Shown here piece after piece: positions 7,897 through 16,072 of a stretch of 29,859 nt of DNA. Position 1 is the first letter of the stretch. Each line of letters starts with the position of its first letter. Source of the stretch: Bacilli bacterium (lineage in GTDB: Bacteria > Bacillota_I > Bacilli_A > ML615J-28 > CAG-313); contig CAADXH010000066.1 of assembly GCA_900752975.1 (NCBI GenBank), forward strand, positions 1 through 29,859. Reading direction: 5' to 3'. A model generated the notes under the pieces. It did no database searches. It had not been told where the DNA came from and worked only from the letters and a program-made list of their open reading frames with translations. The translations under genes were made by a program, and so were the position numbers.

Positions 7897-8472
7897 ATGT
7901 CAAAACAATTTATCGTAGAAACATCAGCTCGTCACATCCATTTAACTGAAAGTGATTTTAAAGTATTATTTGGTGATGATGCAAGCTTAACTATTAAAAA
8001 ATATTTATCACAACCTGGTCAATTTGCTAGTGAACAAAGAGTAACAGTAGTTGGCCCTAAAAAGGAACTTGCTGGCGTATCTATTTTAGGCCCATTCCGT
8101 AATGCTAGTCAAGTAGAATTAAGCGCAACAGATGCTCGTAGTATTGGTCTTCCAATTGCAATTCGTGAATCTGGAATGATTGAAGGAACTCCAGGATGTA
8201 AGGTTGCTGGCCCAAAAGGTGAAATTGAACTTCCTTGTGGTGTTATTGTTGCGAAAAGACATATCCATGCAACACCAGAAGACGCAAAAGAACTTGGCGT
8301 AAAAGATAAAGAGGTTGTATCAGTAAAAGTAAATACTCCTGAAAGATCATTAATCTTTGGTGATGTTGTTGTAAGAGTAAGTGAAAAGTTTGCCCTTGCA
8401 ATGCATATCGATACAGATGAAAGCAATGCAGGAAATGTTGTTTCTGGAACAATGGGCGAAATAGTAAAATAG
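7897..8472 (+). CDS. pduL: Phosphate acyltransferase PduL (phosphotransacylase)
   Basis: PduL converts acetyl- or propionyl-CoA plus phosphate to the acyl-phosphate, which acetate kinase uses to make ATP. Its two beta-barrel domains carry the histidines that bind the catalytic zinc ions: ARHIHL (His13, His15), AKRHIH (His122, His124) and the MHIDTDESNAG block (169-179). The 191-aa protein begins directly with the first domain and lacks the N-terminal encapsulation helix of microcompartment forms. No microcompartment shell gene is nearby. It is therefore probably the free cytosolic, housekeeping type that replaces Pta. Strong ribosome binding site (AGAGGT). Confidence 0.92.
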   Translation: MSKQFIVETSARHIHLTESDFKVLFGDDASLTIKKYLSQPGQFASEQRVTVVGPKKELAGVSILGPFRNASQVELSATDARSIGLPIAIRESGMIEGTPGCKVAGPKGEIELPCGVIVAKRHIHATPEDAKELGVKDKEVVSVKVNTPERSLIFGDVVVRVSEKFALAMHIDTDESNAGNVVSGTMGEIVK

Positions 8473-8477
8473 TAATT

Positions 8478-8504
8478 AATACCTCCAAAAAGGGAGGTGT
8501 TTTA
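8478..8504 (+). terminator. Hairpin after pduL, terminator or attenuator
   Basis: ACCTCC (8481-8486) pairs with GGAGGT (8493-8498), extended by A-U and G-U pairs on the outside, followed by a short T-run. No clear promoter follows, so partial read-through into the mnmG operon is likely. Confidence 0.65.
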
Positions 8505-8530
8505 AAAAATAAAGAATAGAGGTAAAAAAT

Positions 8531-8758
8531 ATGCGTTGTCCCAAATGCCATAATGAGAATAAATATGATGCTCTTACTTGTGATTTTTGTATGGCCGAAC
8601 TTCCAATGACAGAAGAAAGAAAACAAGAAATAAAGAGGATGAGAAAACTTGAAAAGAAAAACAAAATGCATAATTCTATGACCAAACTAATTGGTCTTAT
8701 TATCGGCTTTGTTATTATTGTGGCGATTGTTGTTATTGCATATTTGTTAAAGAAGTAA
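8531..8758 (+). CDS. Zinc-ribbon single-pass membrane protein
   Basis: A 75-aa protein with an N-terminal zinc ribbon (Cys3-x2-Cys6 and Cys17-x2-Cys20), a charged Lys/Arg/Glu linker (about 28-45), and one C-terminal membrane helix (about 51-72) ending in Lys-Lys. This suggests a tail-anchored protein with the ribbon in the cytoplasm. The function is unknown; small zinc-ribbon membrane proteins are common in Bacillota. Its ribosome binding site is AGAGGT. It ends one base before mnmG starts, so it is the first gene of that operon or is linked by read-through from pduL. Confidence 0.8.
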   Translation: MRCPKCHNENKYDALTCDFCMAELPMTEERKQEIKRMRKLEKKNKMHNSMTKLIGLIIGFVIIVAIVVIAYLLKK

Positions 8759-8759
8759 T

Positions 8760-10682
8760 ATGGCTAGAATATATAAAGAAGAATTATTAGAAAAAAATAA
8801 TTACTATGATGTTATCGTTGTAGGTGGTGGCCATGCGGGAATTGAAGCAAGTCTCGCTCCTGCACGCTTGGGTCTTAAAACCTTAATGATTTGTGGTAAT
8901 ATTAAAAAAATAGGAAACATGCCTTGTAACCCATCAATTGGTGGACCTGCTAAAGGAATTCTAGTTCGTGAAATTGATGCACTAGGTGGACAAATGGCTA
9001 AGACTGCCGATGAAACTTGTTTACAAGTAAAGATGTTAAATTTATCAAAAGGACCTGCTGTTAGAGCCTTAAGAGTTCAATCTGATAAACTTGCTTACGC
9101 CTTACGTATGCAAGAGATTTGTTTGAATGAACCAAATCTTGATATATATGAAGCTTTGGTAGATAAGTTAATAACAAATGAAAATGTTATTCAAGGAGTA
9201 GTACTTGAAGATGGTACAAAAATATATAGTAAAAGAGTAATTATCACAACTGGTACTTACCTTTCTTCTAGAGTATTATGTGGTAAGAATACTACTCCAT
9301 CAGGTCCAGATGGTGAAGCAACTAACTATGGTCTTTCGGGTTCACTAAAAGAACTAGGCTTTAAACTATTAAGGCTAAAAACCGGAACCCCACCTCGTAT
9401 ATATACTGATTCAATTAATTTCGAAGGTATGCAAGTAGAATTAGGCACAAATTTGCCGCTTAGTTTTAGTTATGAAACAGATCTTTCTAAAATGATACCT
9501 TTTGATAAACAAATACCTTGTTACTTAATTTGGACAACATCTAAAACTCATGAAATAATTCATGAACACTTACATGAATCTAGTATGTATTCAGGAATTG
9601 TAAAAGGTATAGGTCCAAGATACTGCCCATCAATTGAGGATAAAATTGTTAGATTTTCCGATAAAGAGCGTCATCAAATCTTTCTAGAACCTGAGAGTCT
9701 AGAACTTGGACAAACTTATATTCAAGGCTTTTCAACTAGCATGCCACATGAAGTTCAAGAATTAATGGTTCGTTCTTTACCAGGGTTTGAAAATGCAAGG
9801 TTTGCGAAATACGCATATGCGATTGAATATGATGCGATTGACCCACTTGAATTAAAAGCTACATTAGAAAGTAAAAAGGTTAAAGGACTATATTTTGGTG
9901 GTCAAGTAAATGGAACAAGCGGATATGAGGAAGCCGCATGTCAAGGCTTAATGGCAGGTATTAATGCATCATGTAGTTTATTAGGTAAAGATGAACTTGT
10001 TCTTAGAAGAGATGAAGCATATATTGGTGTATTAATTGATGACTTAATTACTAAAGGGGTAATTGACCCTTACAGAATGCTTACATCACGTGCCGAATTT
10101 AGATTACTTTTAAGACATGATAACGCTGATCAAAGATTAATAAAATATGGTCATTATGTGGGTTTAATTAGTGATGAAAGATATAATCGATATTTAAACA
10201 AAATGGAATGCATTGAAAGAGAAAAAGCAAGACTTAATGAAATTAGAATTACTCCAAAAGAAAACATAAATAAATATTTAGAAAGTGTTAACTCGCCAAT
10301 CTTAAAAGATGGTATTAGTGCAGCTGAATTAATGAAACGCCCAGAAATTGATTACTTCAATATAGTTGAAATGTTAAACCTTGATAACCCTTTAAACTAT
10401 GAACTAGGTGAACAACTTAATATTGAAATTAAATATGCTGGTTATATTCAAAAATCATATAAAGATGCACAAAGAGTACACAAACTAGAAACAATGAGAA
10501 TTCCTGAAGATATGGATTATTCACAAATACATAATCTTGCGAGTGAGGCTAAAGAAAAACTAACTAAAATTAAACCACTTACGCTCGGTCAAGCTTCAAG
10601 AATTAGTGGAGTAAATCCAAGTGATATTGCGATTATATTAGTATATTTAGAATCAAAAGGAAGAACACATGGAAAAAAATAA
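8760..10682 (+). CDS. mnmG: tRNA uridine-5-carboxymethylaminomethyl modification enzyme MnmG (GidA)
   Basis: With MnmE, MnmG modifies the wobble uridine of several tRNAs, using FAD and methylene-THF. The 640-aa protein shows the FAD-binding Rossmann motif VIVVGGGHAGIEA (18-30), the PCNPSIGGPAKG signature near 56, the TGTYL and KTGTPPRI motifs, and GYEEAACQGLMAGINA late in the FAD domain. The C-terminal helical domain (about 550-640) that contacts MnmE is present. Length is slightly above the usual 620-630. No strong Shine-Dalgarno precedes the ATG, so it may depend on coupling to the upstream zinc-ribbon gene. It overlaps rsmG by 14 bp. The usual upstream neighbour mnmE is missing here. Confidence 0.96.
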   Translation: MARIYKEELLEKNNYYDVIVVGGGHAGIEASLAPARLGLKTLMICGNIKKIGNMPCNPSIGGPAKGILVREIDALGGQMAKTADETCLQVKMLNLSKGPAVRALRVQSDKLAYALRMQEICLNEPNLDIYEALVDKLITNENVIQGVVLEDGTKIYSKRVIITTGTYLSSRVLCGKNTTPSGPDGEATNYGLSGSLKELGFKLLRLKTGTPPRIYTDSINFEGMQVELGTNLPLSFSYETDLSKMIPFDKQIPCYLIWTTSKTHEIIHEHLHESSMYSGIVKGIGPRYCPSIEDKIVRFSDKERHQIFLEPESLELGQTYIQGFSTSMPHEVQELMVRSLPGFENARFAKYAYAIEYDAIDPLELKATLESKKVKGLYFGGQVNGTSGYEEAACQGLMAGINASCSLLGKDELVLRRDEAYIGVLIDDLITKGVIDPYRMLTSRAEFRLLLRHDNADQRLIKYGHYVGLISDERYNRYLNKMECIEREKARLNEIRITPKENINKYLESVNSPILKDGISAAELMKRPEIDYFNIVEMLNLDNPLNYELGEQLNIEIKYAGYIQKSYKDAQRVHKLETMRIPEDMDYSQIHNLASEAKEKLTKIKPLTLGQASRISGVNPSDIAIILVYLESKGRTHGKK

Positions 10683-11364
10683 AATACTTTTAGATTCATT
10701 TCAAACACTATCTAGTGATATGTTAAGTCAATTAGAATTATATTGTGAGATTTTAAAAGAAGAATCAAAGAAAATGAATTTAACATCCATATCTGAAACT
10801 GACAATATATATATAAAACATTTTTACGATAGTATGTTAATTTCTATGGTGACAGATTTAAAGGAAAAAGAATTAGTAGATGTTGGTACAGGTGCAGGAT
10901 TCCCTGGTATTGTTTTAAAAATTATGGAACCGACCCTTAAGGTAACATTGATTGAGCCAACAACCAAACGATGCAATTTCTTAAATCTTGTGATAGATAA
11001 ATTACAATTAAAAGATATTGTTGTAGTAAATGACCGTGCAGAAAAATGTATTACTAAATATCGTGAAAAATTTGATATCGTTACCGCAAGAGCAGTAGCG
11101 AATCTTCCAATTCTATTAGAATTACTAACTCCCTTTTGTAAAGTAAATGGTTTAGTTATACCTATGAAAGGTAGTAATATTAACGAAGAATTAAATATAT
11201 CAGCCAATGCGGTTAAAGTGTTAAACTTAAAACTTATAGATATATATCAATTTACATTACCTCTTGATAAAGGTACGAGAAACATTGTTAAATTTCAAAA
11301 ACAAAAAAAGACTCTAGATATATATCCTAGAGAATATGCAAAAATATTAAAAAAACCATTATAG
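10669..11364 (+). CDS. rsmG: 16S rRNA (guanine-N7) methyltransferase RsmG (GidB)
   Basis: RsmG methylates G527 (E. coli numbering) in the 530 loop of 16S rRNA with SAM. Its 231 aa contain the HFYDS motif (51-55), the SAM-binding loop VGTGAGFPG (72-80), and the TARAVANL stretch. The start lies inside the end of mnmG, with an AAGGAAG ribosome binding site before it. The order mnmG-rsmG-parA is that of the Bacillus origin region. Confidence 0.95.
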   Translation: MEKNKILLDSFQTLSSDMLSQLELYCEILKEESKKMNLTSISETDNIYIKHFYDSMLISMVTDLKEKELVDVGTGAGFPGIVLKIMEPTLKVTLIEPTTKRCNFLNLVIDKLQLKDIVVVNDRAEKCITKYREKFDIVTARAVANLPILLELLTPFCKVNGLVIPMKGSNINEELNISANAVKVLNLKLIDIYQFTLPLDKGTRNIVKFQKQKKTLDIYPREYAKILKKPL

Positions 11365-11376
11365 AAAGGAAAAAAT

Positions 11377-12135
11377 ATGGGCAAGATAATTTCAATAGTC
11401 AACCAAAAAGGTGGAGTAGGAAAAACTACAACCACAATTAATCTTGGTGCTGCTCTTGCAAATTATAACCAAAAGGTTTTAATTGTTGATTTTGATCAAC
11501 AAGCAAATGCGACCACAGGACTTGGAATAGATAAAGAAGATATATTGTTTGATGTAACAGATTTCTTTACGCATATTGCACTTGTTAAAAAGGCAATTTT
11601 ACATACTACCATTGACAACCTTGATGTGATACCTGCCACAATTAAACTTGCAAATGTTGAAGAAACACTTTATCAAGTTCCAGATAAAGAGTACTTAATG
11701 TCTAGAAAATTATCAGAGTTAAAAGCTGAGTATGATTATATTCTTATTGACTGCCCACCTTCCTTAGGTTTGATTGTTGATAATGCCTTGTATGCTAGTG
11801 ATTCTGTGATTATACCAGTAGAATGTGGTTACTACTCATATGATGCTTTAACCCAAATGACTCATAAAATTAATTCTGTTCAAAAACACAAAAAAATAGA
11901 AATCGAAGGTATTTTACTTACAAAACTAGATAATCGTAATACTCTAGGTTATAAAATCGTTGAAAAAGTACAATTTCTATTTCCAGATAAAACTTTCAAA
12001 ACAATTATTGCTAATTCAAGTCACATACAAGAAGCTCCATTATATGGAAAAAGTGTTTTACAATTTTCCTATAATTCAAGAGGCTCTAAAGAGTATCGTG
12101 AACTTGCAAGAGAAATACTAGATAGAAAGGAGTAA
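11377..12135 (+). CDS. parA: ParA/Soj-type chromosome partitioning ATPase
   Basis: A Soj-like ATPase that binds DNA as an ATP dimer and, with ParB at parS, segregates the origin region or controls initiation. It has the deviant Walker A KGGVGKT (Lys11, Lys16), a Walker A' VDFDQQANAT block and the DCPPSLG Walker B. Length 252 aa is typical of Soj. The gene position after mnmG-rsmG agrees with soj of B. subtilis, but the next gene is mscS and no ParB (Spo0J) or Noc is present. ParB may lie elsewhere, or this ParA may work without it. Ribosome binding site AGAAAGGA. Confidence 0.93.
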   Translation: MGKIISIVNQKGGVGKTTTTINLGAALANYNQKVLIVDFDQQANATTGLGIDKEDILFDVTDFFTHIALVKKAILHTTIDNLDVIPATIKLANVEETLYQVPDKEYLMSRKLSELKAEYDYILIDCPPSLGLIVDNALYASDSVIIPVECGYYSYDALTQMTHKINSVQKHKKIEIEGILLTKLDNRNTLGYKIVEKVQFLFPDKTFKTIIANSSHIQEAPLYGKSVLQFSYNSRGSKEYRELAREILDRKE

Positions 12136-12138
12136 TTT

Positions 12139-13140
12139 ATGCTTGAAACGTTGTATTGTATTATTTTAATAATTTCATACATAGTTGTAAACACAATTAA
12201 GAAAAAAATCTTAGATAAACTTGAAAACAAGGGCATAGCCACAATAAATATATGTTTAGATATAGTTATCTTTTTAAGCTTTTTATTGGGGATAGCGTTA
12301 ATTTTAGGGTTTGATTTTTCACAGTTTAAAGTTGGATTTAAGGATTTCATTGAATTTCAAGGGTCAAGCTTAATTCGGTCAATTATTGTATTAATTATAG
12401 CTTCTACTTTTTTAGGCATAACTAAAACATTATTATTTAAAAAATACAAGAAAAACATTTTAGATGTTAAACGACAAAATACAATTTCTAAGGTTTTAAT
12501 GAGTTTAATTAGATATGCTACATATATAATTTGTATTATTGTAATACTAGGCATATGGAAAGTAAATGTAATGCCAGCACTTGCAGGACTTGGAATTGTA
12601 GGACTAGTCGTTGGTCTTGGTGCCCAAAAATTAATATCTGATTTTGTCGCCGGGTTATTTATTGTGTTTGAACATCATTTTGATGTTGGAGATACAATTA
12701 TTGTCGGTGATTTTAAAGGAGAAGTAATTGATATTGGACTAAAGACAACTCAAATAAAGGACTGGCGCGGTCGCGTTAAAATAATTGCTAATGGAGAATT
12801 AAGTGATATAATTAATGATTCATTATATAATACAGTTTTTGATATCAGTGTTTCCATAAGTTATGGAGAAAACATCGCAAAAGTGCGTGAAATAATTGAT
12901 AAAGGATTAGCGGATAAATTTAAAGGTCGTCCTGAACTTGTTGATTTACCACATACAATTGGTGTTGGTAGTCTTGGTGATTCGGGCATTGAGATTGTAG
13001 TAGTTGGAACCACTAAACCGGAAAGTCATTACCAAATATCACGTGATGTTCGTCAAGAGATTAAAGCAATATGCGATTCAAATAATATTGAAATACCATT
13101 TCCACAACTTGTTGTGCATGGGGTAAGACAAGATGATTGA
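12139..13140 (+). CDS. mscS: Small-conductance mechanosensitive channel MscS family
   Basis: A 333-aa MscS-type channel that opens under membrane tension to release solutes. It has four predicted membrane segments (about 3-20, 38-58, 78-98, 122-142) before the pore helix, where alternating Ala and Gly residues pack (LAGLGIVGLVVGLGAQ, about 147-162). The conserved ISDFVAGLFIVFEHHFDVGD follows, then the beta domain and the alpha/beta cage. Its ribosome binding site GAAAGGAG sits at the end of parA, so it is in the same operon. It overlaps DUF951 by 8 bp and is the only gene in the window ending in TGA. Confidence 0.93.
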   Translation: MLETLYCIILIISYIVVNTIKKKILDKLENKGIATINICLDIVIFLSFLLGIALILGFDFSQFKVGFKDFIEFQGSSLIRSIIVLIIASTFLGITKTLLFKKYKKNILDVKRQNTISKVLMSLIRYATYIICIIVILGIWKVNVMPALAGLGIVGLVVGLGAQKLISDFVAGLFIVFEHHFDVGDTIIVGDFKGEVIDIGLKTTQIKDWRGRVKIIANGELSDIINDSLYNTVFDISVSISYGENIAKVREIIDKGLADKFKGRPELVDLPHTIGVGSLGDSGIEIVVVGTTKPESHYQISRDVRQEIKAICDSNNIEIPFPQLVVHGVRQDD

Positions 13141-13324
13141 TCCAGTAACAATTAAAGTAGACGATATTGTAAAGTTCAAAAAGCCACATCCTTGTGGAGG
13201 GTACACATGGAAAGTATTACGAATTGGTATTGATTATAAGCTTGAATGCACAACTTGTAAACGAGTTATTATGATTCCGCGCATTGATGCTTTGAAAAGA
13301 ATTAAAGAAAAAGTTGAAGACTAA
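13133..13324 (+). CDS. DUF951 family protein (YyzM-like)
   Basis: A 63-aa protein with the DUF951 features: an N-terminal beta-rich segment, HPCGG (His19, Cys21), then Cys39-x2-Cys42, probably a zinc site. The family is found near the replication origin of many Bacillota, next to mscS and ychF. The function is unproven; nucleic acid binding has been suggested from the small barrel-like size (inference). Its start overlaps the end of mscS by 8 bp, so it is translationally coupled. Confidence 0.92.
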   Translation: MIDPVTIKVDDIVKFKKPHPCGGYTWKVLRIGIDYKLECTTCKRVIMIPRIDALKRIKEKVED

Positions 13325-13343
13325 GAAAAGCTTAGTCTTTTTT
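13317..13343 (+). terminator. Terminator of mnmG-DUF951 operon
   Basis: Perfect 7-bp stem GACTAAG (13319-13325) and CTTAGTC (13331-13337), loop of 5, followed by six T. Confidence 0.88.
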
Positions 13344-13369
13344 CGTGCTTTTTCGCAACTTCAATCATA

Positions 13370-13375
13370 TATAAT
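13370..13375 (+). promoter_or_regulatory. -10 box upstream of spoIIE
   Basis: TATAAT within an AT-alternating stretch 26 nt before the spoIIE ATG. No -35 match is found at 17 bp, so the promoter may be weak, activated, or use another sigma factor. Confidence 0.4.
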
Positions 13376-13401
13376 ATATATATGAAGGATGGTAGAAAAA
13401 T

Positions 13402-15594
13402 ATGCTAAAGAAAATCAATATTATTTTAATTTCACTTGTACTTTGTTTTTCACTTAAACTTAATATGGGATTTGCATTAATTATCCCTGTCTTAATGTTT
13501 TATTTATTAAAAGATTCTAAAAATATGTATTATACATATATTCCAGTCTTAATTACTTCAGTTTTATTTATGAGAGATTATTTCATTTATATATTAGGTA
13601 TGCTAGTTACGATTACAGCATTTTACTTTTTGATTACAACAATAGTGAATAAAAAAGCCCCAAAAATCACAACTTTCATCATAACGTTCTCGATATTATG
13701 TACTAACCTTGGTTTAGATTTTTTACTGCACATAAATGATATAGGAGTTATCATTGTTAGTAACGGGCTTTGTGCATTACTATATTTATATCTAGAAAGA
13801 TATTTATACAAACTGATATTAGATGATTCACTATCTTTTGATAATAGCTCTAGTTCAATATCGTATTTAGAAATTATGATTGCTTTAGTTACAATCGTTA
13901 GTGCAAGTACAATAACACTACTAAAGGTAAATCTAGGATTTGTTTATGCTGCTTTTTTCGCAATGTATTTTGGAAGAAGTTATAAAAATATCTACTCATT
14001 TATATATGGTATTTGTGCTATGTTAATCTTATATTTAGCATTTAAAATAGATGAAGCTTTATTTGTTCCATTTATTTGCGCAATATATCTTGTTCCTAAT
14101 TTCTTAATACTAGTTCTTTTTAATTTTTTTACAATTATATTATTGTTTACTGATACTGGATATGAGAGTAATGTATTATTGAGCATGATGGTGGTTAGCA
14201 TTGTTTTTGAAATTGTTTCACCATTTATTTTAGAGGAAAAGAAAAATAATCAAGATATGTTTGAATATATATATACACAAATACAAAAAAATACAAACGA
14301 AGAAATCTTGAATTTTGCTTTATTCATTGATAAATTTTCTAATGGCTTTAAAAACCCTAAAGAATTTAATAATAGATTAAGTGAAGGGATAAAAACCTTA
14401 GTTCAAAATCATTGTAGCACATGTAAAAAGCGGAAAGAATGCTTTAACAAATATAAGATAGAATTATATGGAGTATTCAAAAGTATCCTCTTACAAGAGC
14501 CAAATTTTCATAATAACTATCAAGAATTCATTGACTATTGTGACAAGATAAGTAATTTTGAACATACAGCTAAATTTCTTGAGACCAAGATTAAGGCGCC
14601 ACTTACTGATGAAGCAATGTCACAAAATAACATAATGCTTGCTCAATTAAATGGAGTATCCAATGCAATAAAAAAATATGTTATTGATCTTGCTTCAAAA
14701 GAAGAAATAAGTTATTATCAAATGATGGAAATAAAAACAAGACTTGAAAACTATGGATATGAAGTAACATATTTTGAGGTTATCAAACTATTTAAGAATG
14801 ATTTTAATGTCAAAATTGGAATTGCTGGCAAATATAATGATATTAAAGAAACTGTCAAATTGATTGCGGCGACGACCTTAAAGCAGGAAGTATCAGTAAT
14901 AATTGATAACGAAAGTAAAGAGAGGGTATATATCAACTTAGTGCCCAAAATTAAGATTGATATCACATATGGGTATGGCGCATTATCATGCGATGGTGAA
15001 GATATATGTGGGGATAATTATTTAATCAAAGAAATTAATAATGGTCATTTTATAAGTGCAATTTCTGATGGAATGGGGAAAGGGTACCGGGCATTTTATG
15101 AAAGTGATATGACCTTAAAGCTTGTAGAAGATATTATTAAACTTAATTTAACTTCCGGTACGGCTCTTGAAATATTAAATAGTTTTTATGCCGTGCAAGA
15201 ATATCTTGAACAATATGCAACATTAGATTTTTTAGAAATTAATAGATACAATACGACTGCTAACTTTTATAAGATGGGAGCGACTACAACATATATATTT
15301 AGATCAAATGGAGTAGTTGAAAAGATAATAAACAAAAGCTTACCATTTGGATTAGATGAAGACATCACATCGACTACGTATGAGTTAAAAAATGGAGATT
15401 TAATACTAATGAGTAGTGATGGTATATTTGAAAATCTTATTGATGAAAATAAACTCCAAGATTATGTACAATCAATTAAAAACTTACCGCCCCAACGAAT
15501 TGTTTATGAACTATTAAACTATACAATTAATAACAAAATAAAAACCAAAGATGATATGAGTATAATTGCTTTAAAGATTCAAGATGCAGCATAA
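13402..15594 (+). CDS. spoIIE: SpoIIE-like membrane PP2C phosphatase
   Basis: In spore formers SpoIIE dephosphorylates SpoIIAA to activate sigma-F and interacts with FtsZ at the polar septum. This 730-aa protein keeps the full layout: an N-terminal region of about ten membrane helices (1-270), a central cytoplasmic region with Cys338-x2-Cys341-x5-Cys347 as seen in SpoIIE relatives, and a C-terminal PP2C domain. That domain has the metal motif ISDGMGKG (Asp556), SSDGIFE (Asp673) and KDDMSII (Asp717, Asp718). The catalytic aspartates look intact. The ribosome binding site is GAAGGATGG. It stands alone, without spoIIAA, spoIIAB or sigF nearby. Either the organism sporulates or the phosphatase serves another partner switch. 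Confidence 0.9.
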   Translation: MLKKINIILISLVLCFSLKLNMGFALIIPVLMFYLLKDSKNMYYTYIPVLITSVLFMRDYFIYILGMLVTITAFYFLITTIVNKKAPKITTFIITFSILCTNLGLDFLLHINDIGVIIVSNGLCALLYLYLERYLYKLILDDSLSFDNSSSSISYLEIMIALVTIVSASTITLLKVNLGFVYAAFFAMYFGRSYKNIYSFIYGICAMLILYLAFKIDEALFVPFICAIYLVPNFLILVLFNFFTIILLFTDTGYESNVLLSMMVVSIVFEIVSPFILEEKKNNQDMFEYIYTQIQKNTNEEILNFALFIDKFSNGFKNPKEFNNRLSEGIKTLVQNHCSTCKKRKECFNKYKIELYGVFKSILLQEPNFHNNYQEFIDYCDKISNFEHTAKFLETKIKAPLTDEAMSQNNIMLAQLNGVSNAIKKYVIDLASKEEISYYQMMEIKTRLENYGYEVTYFEVIKLFKNDFNVKIGIAGKYNDIKETVKLIAATTLKQEVSVIIDNESKERVYINLVPKIKIDITYGYGALSCDGEDICGDNYLIKEINNGHFISAISDGMGKGYRAFYESDMTLKLVEDIIKLNLTSGTALEILNSFYAVQEYLEQYATLDFLEINRYNTTANFYKMGATTTYIFRSNGVVEKIINKSLPFGLDEDITSTTYELKNGDLILMSSDGIFENLIDENKLQDYVQSIKNLPPQRIVYELLNYTINNKIKTKDDMSIIALKIQDAA

Positions 15595-15616
15595 AAAGAC
15601 TACAATAACGTAGTCT
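15592..15616 (-). terminator. Terminator of the rhodanese gene
   Basis: AGACTAC (15597-15603) pairs with GTAGTCT (15610-15616). On the minus strand it is followed by five T. On the plus strand there is no T-run, so spoIIE termination here is less sure. Confidence 0.65.
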
Positions 15617-15929
15617 AATATACTCTAATAATATGATAAGCACTAGCCCATCGGTTTAATCCCCCCAAAACGTTTATTACCTGATAACCTAGTTTATCTA
15701 AATAAATGGTTGCTTTTTTACTTTTTTCGCCATCTTCACAAAGTAAGTAATAACAGTAATCTTTATTAAGAAATAAATAATGCTTTGTGCACAATAAATC
15801 CAAAGGTATATTTGTAGTACTTTCTAAATGGTAATGTTCAAAATCATAAGCCTCTCTAACATCAATGATCCTAAGGTTTTTAGACTTTTGGTATAATTTA
15901 AAAAAATTAATTGGTGATATCTCTTTCAT
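15615..15929 (-). CDS. Single-domain rhodanese-like protein
   Basis: A 104-aa rhodanese fold that can carry sulfur as a cysteine persulfide. It shows the RIIDVREAYDFEHYHLES block (20-37), the IPLDLL motif, and an active-site loop Cys64-EDGEKS (usual CxxGxRS), so the catalytic cysteine is retained. The C-terminal GGLNRW matches the family end. No partner for sulfur transfer is adjacent. Strong ribosome binding site (AAGGAGGG). Monocistronic, convergent with spoIIE. Confidence 0.88.
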   Translation of the reverse strand: MKEISPINFFKLYQKSKNLRIIDVREAYDFEHYHLESTTNIPLDLLCTKHYLFLNKDYCYYLLCEDGEKSKKATIYLDKLGYQVINVLGGLNRWASAYHIIRVY

Positions 15930-15955
15930 TTTATTCCCTCCTTACTCGGTGTTAA

Positions 15956-15967
15956 TAGTATATACTA
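15956..15967. promoter_or_regulatory. 12-bp palindrome between rhodanese and PucR-like gene
   Basis: TAGTATATACTA is a perfect palindrome in the divergent intergenic region, 106 bp before the regulator start. It could be an operator for the PucR-like protein, but short AT palindromes arise easily here. Confidence 0.3.
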
Positions 15968-16020
15968 AACGTGTAAATAGTTTTGTCGAATTATGTATTA
16001 AAAATAAAATATTAATTTTC

Positions 16021-16049
16021 TTACAAATAAAGTGCAAATATGGTATAAT
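16021..16049 (+). promoter_or_regulatory. Promoter of PucR-like gene and thioredoxin
   Basis: TTACAA (16021-16026), 17 bp, TATAAT (16044-16049) with extended -10 TGG. Confidence 0.8.
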
Positions 16050-16072
16050 ACTATAGATGGGAGGTATAATCT

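Noticed and set aside
8109..8685. Minus-strand frames opposite pduL and the zinc-ribbon gene
   Set aside because: Antisense shadows rich in Ser/Leu/Phe; the plus-strand genes are clearly real.
13035..13060. CACGTG core inside mscS as a parS site
   Set aside because: Only the central 8 bp (TCACGTGA) fit; the flanks do not match TGTTTCACGTGAAACA. Similar partial cores occur in other genes (near 10085 and 17680).
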